DNA of 5,623 bases. It comes from Actinomycetota bacterium (GTDB lineage: Bacteria; Actinomycetota; Actinomycetes; S36-B12; UBA5976). The stretch spans positions 1-5,623 of the forward strand of contig WLGZ01000064.1 of the NCBI GenBank assembly GCA_009702945.1, given 5' to 3'. Shown one piece after another: positions 5,556 through 5,623 of the stretch. The notes under the pieces are model-generated. The model saw only the letters and a program-made list of their open reading frames with translations, did no database searches and was not told where the DNA came from. Every line of letters starts with the position of its first letter. Position 1 is the first letter of the stretch. The translations under genes were made by a program, and so were the position numbers.

Positions 5556-5585
5556 AAAAAATTAAGGACACACACGAGTCCTTAA
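5556..5585 (-). terminator. Intrinsic-terminator-like hairpin in front of uppP
   Basis: On the minus strand TTAAGGAC (5585-5578) and GTCCTTAA (5569-5562) form a perfect 8-bp stem with an 8-nt loop, followed directly by six T (5561-5556). This is the canonical layout of a rho-independent terminator for leftward transcription, although the stem has only 3 G-C pairs. On plus the stem is followed by A-rich sequence, so it acts only leftward. It either ends a leftward transcript entering from beyond the window or lies in the uppP leader as an attenuator. The second is favoured if a plus-strand gene starts at 5620. Confidence 0.68.
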
Positions 5586-5589
5586 AAAC

Positions 5590-5595
5590 AATCTA
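5590..5595 (-). promoter_or_regulatory. Candidate -10 for uppP at the edge of the hairpin
   Basis: The minus strand reads TAGATT here. A start about 7 nt downstream, at A5583, would put the hairpin at the extreme 5' end of the message and shorten its stem to 6 bp. A competing minus-strand -10-like TAGCGT at 5609-5604 would start near 5597 and leave the whole hairpin in the leader. The sequence cannot decide between them. Confidence 0.35.
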
Positions 5596-5603
5596 CGGAA
5601 CAA

Positions 5604-5619
5604 ACGCTAGCGTGAACCT
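5604..5619 (+). promoter_or_regulatory. Palindromic -10 and probable leaderless start of a rightward gene at 5620
   Basis: TAGCGT (5608-5613) is followed by 6 nt (GAACCT) and an ATG at 5620-5622, one base before the window ends. This is the same spacing as at mshC and the phosphatase gene, so a divergent plus-strand gene probably begins here. Its product cannot be judged from one codon. The -10 is half of a perfect 10-bp palindrome ACGCTAGCGT (5604-5613), which presents an identical TAGCGT on the minus strand and could also be a regulator site. Confidence 0.4.
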
Positions 5620-5623
5620 ATGG

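Overview
This 5.6-kb window is chromosomal DNA from a mycothiol-producing actinobacterium. The diagnostic gene is mshC, which belongs to a pathway essentially confined to Actinomycetota. It is joined by an Rv2118c-type trmI, a PAC2-family gene, and the SCO1664, DUF3090 and MSMEG_4193 families that usually travel with mshC. By eye the GC content is moderate, well below Streptomyces or Mycobacterium, and intergenic gaps are very short (2 to about 85 bp). This suggests a streamlined, low-GC lineage such as the aquatic Nanopelagicales (acI) group, but the lineage is inferred, not shown. I see no mobile element, CRISPR array, tRNA or rRNA gene.

Layout from left to right. (1) Positions 1-488, minus strand: the first 162 codons of trmI, a tRNA m1A58 methyltransferase cut by the window edge. 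(2) Positions 489-572: a divergent promoter region. (3) Plus-strand block: a PAC2-family protein (573-1424), mshC (1489-2700) and an SCO1664-family kinase-fold protein (2715-3443). (4) A tight convergence: the SCO1664 gene and the minus-strand DUF3090 gene end 6 bp apart, with a 9-bp hairpin embedded in the last codons of the SCO1664 gene. (5) Minus-strand block read right to left: uppP (5545-4712), an MSMEG_4193-type histidine phosphatase/phosphomutase (4681-4004) and a DUF3090 protein (4001-3450). (6) Positions 5546-5623: a second divergent region with a terminator-like hairpin in front of uppP and what looks like the leaderless start of a plus-strand gene at 5620.

Functionally, MshC makes the mycothiol precursor Cys-GlcN-Ins, UppP recycles the undecaprenyl carrier lipid for cell-wall synthesis, and TrmI stabilises tRNA. 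The PAC2 protein is related to eukaryotic proteasome-assembly chaperones; in related genomes trmI lies close to the Mpa/Pup/proteasome genes, so those may lie left of the window. The SCO1664, DUF3090 and MSMEG_4193 proteins form a conserved but functionally unassigned trio (kinase fold, cysteine-rich protein, phosphatase) and are the best candidate here for an undescribed system.

The most interesting non-coding signal is a repeated arrangement: a TAGNNT -10-like hexamer 6-7 nt before an ATG that has no Shine-Dalgarno sequence. It appears before mshC, the phosphatase gene, the SCO1664 gene and the putative gene at 5620, and it predicts leaderless transcripts. trmI, the DUF3090 gene and uppP instead have recognisable ribosome binding sites.
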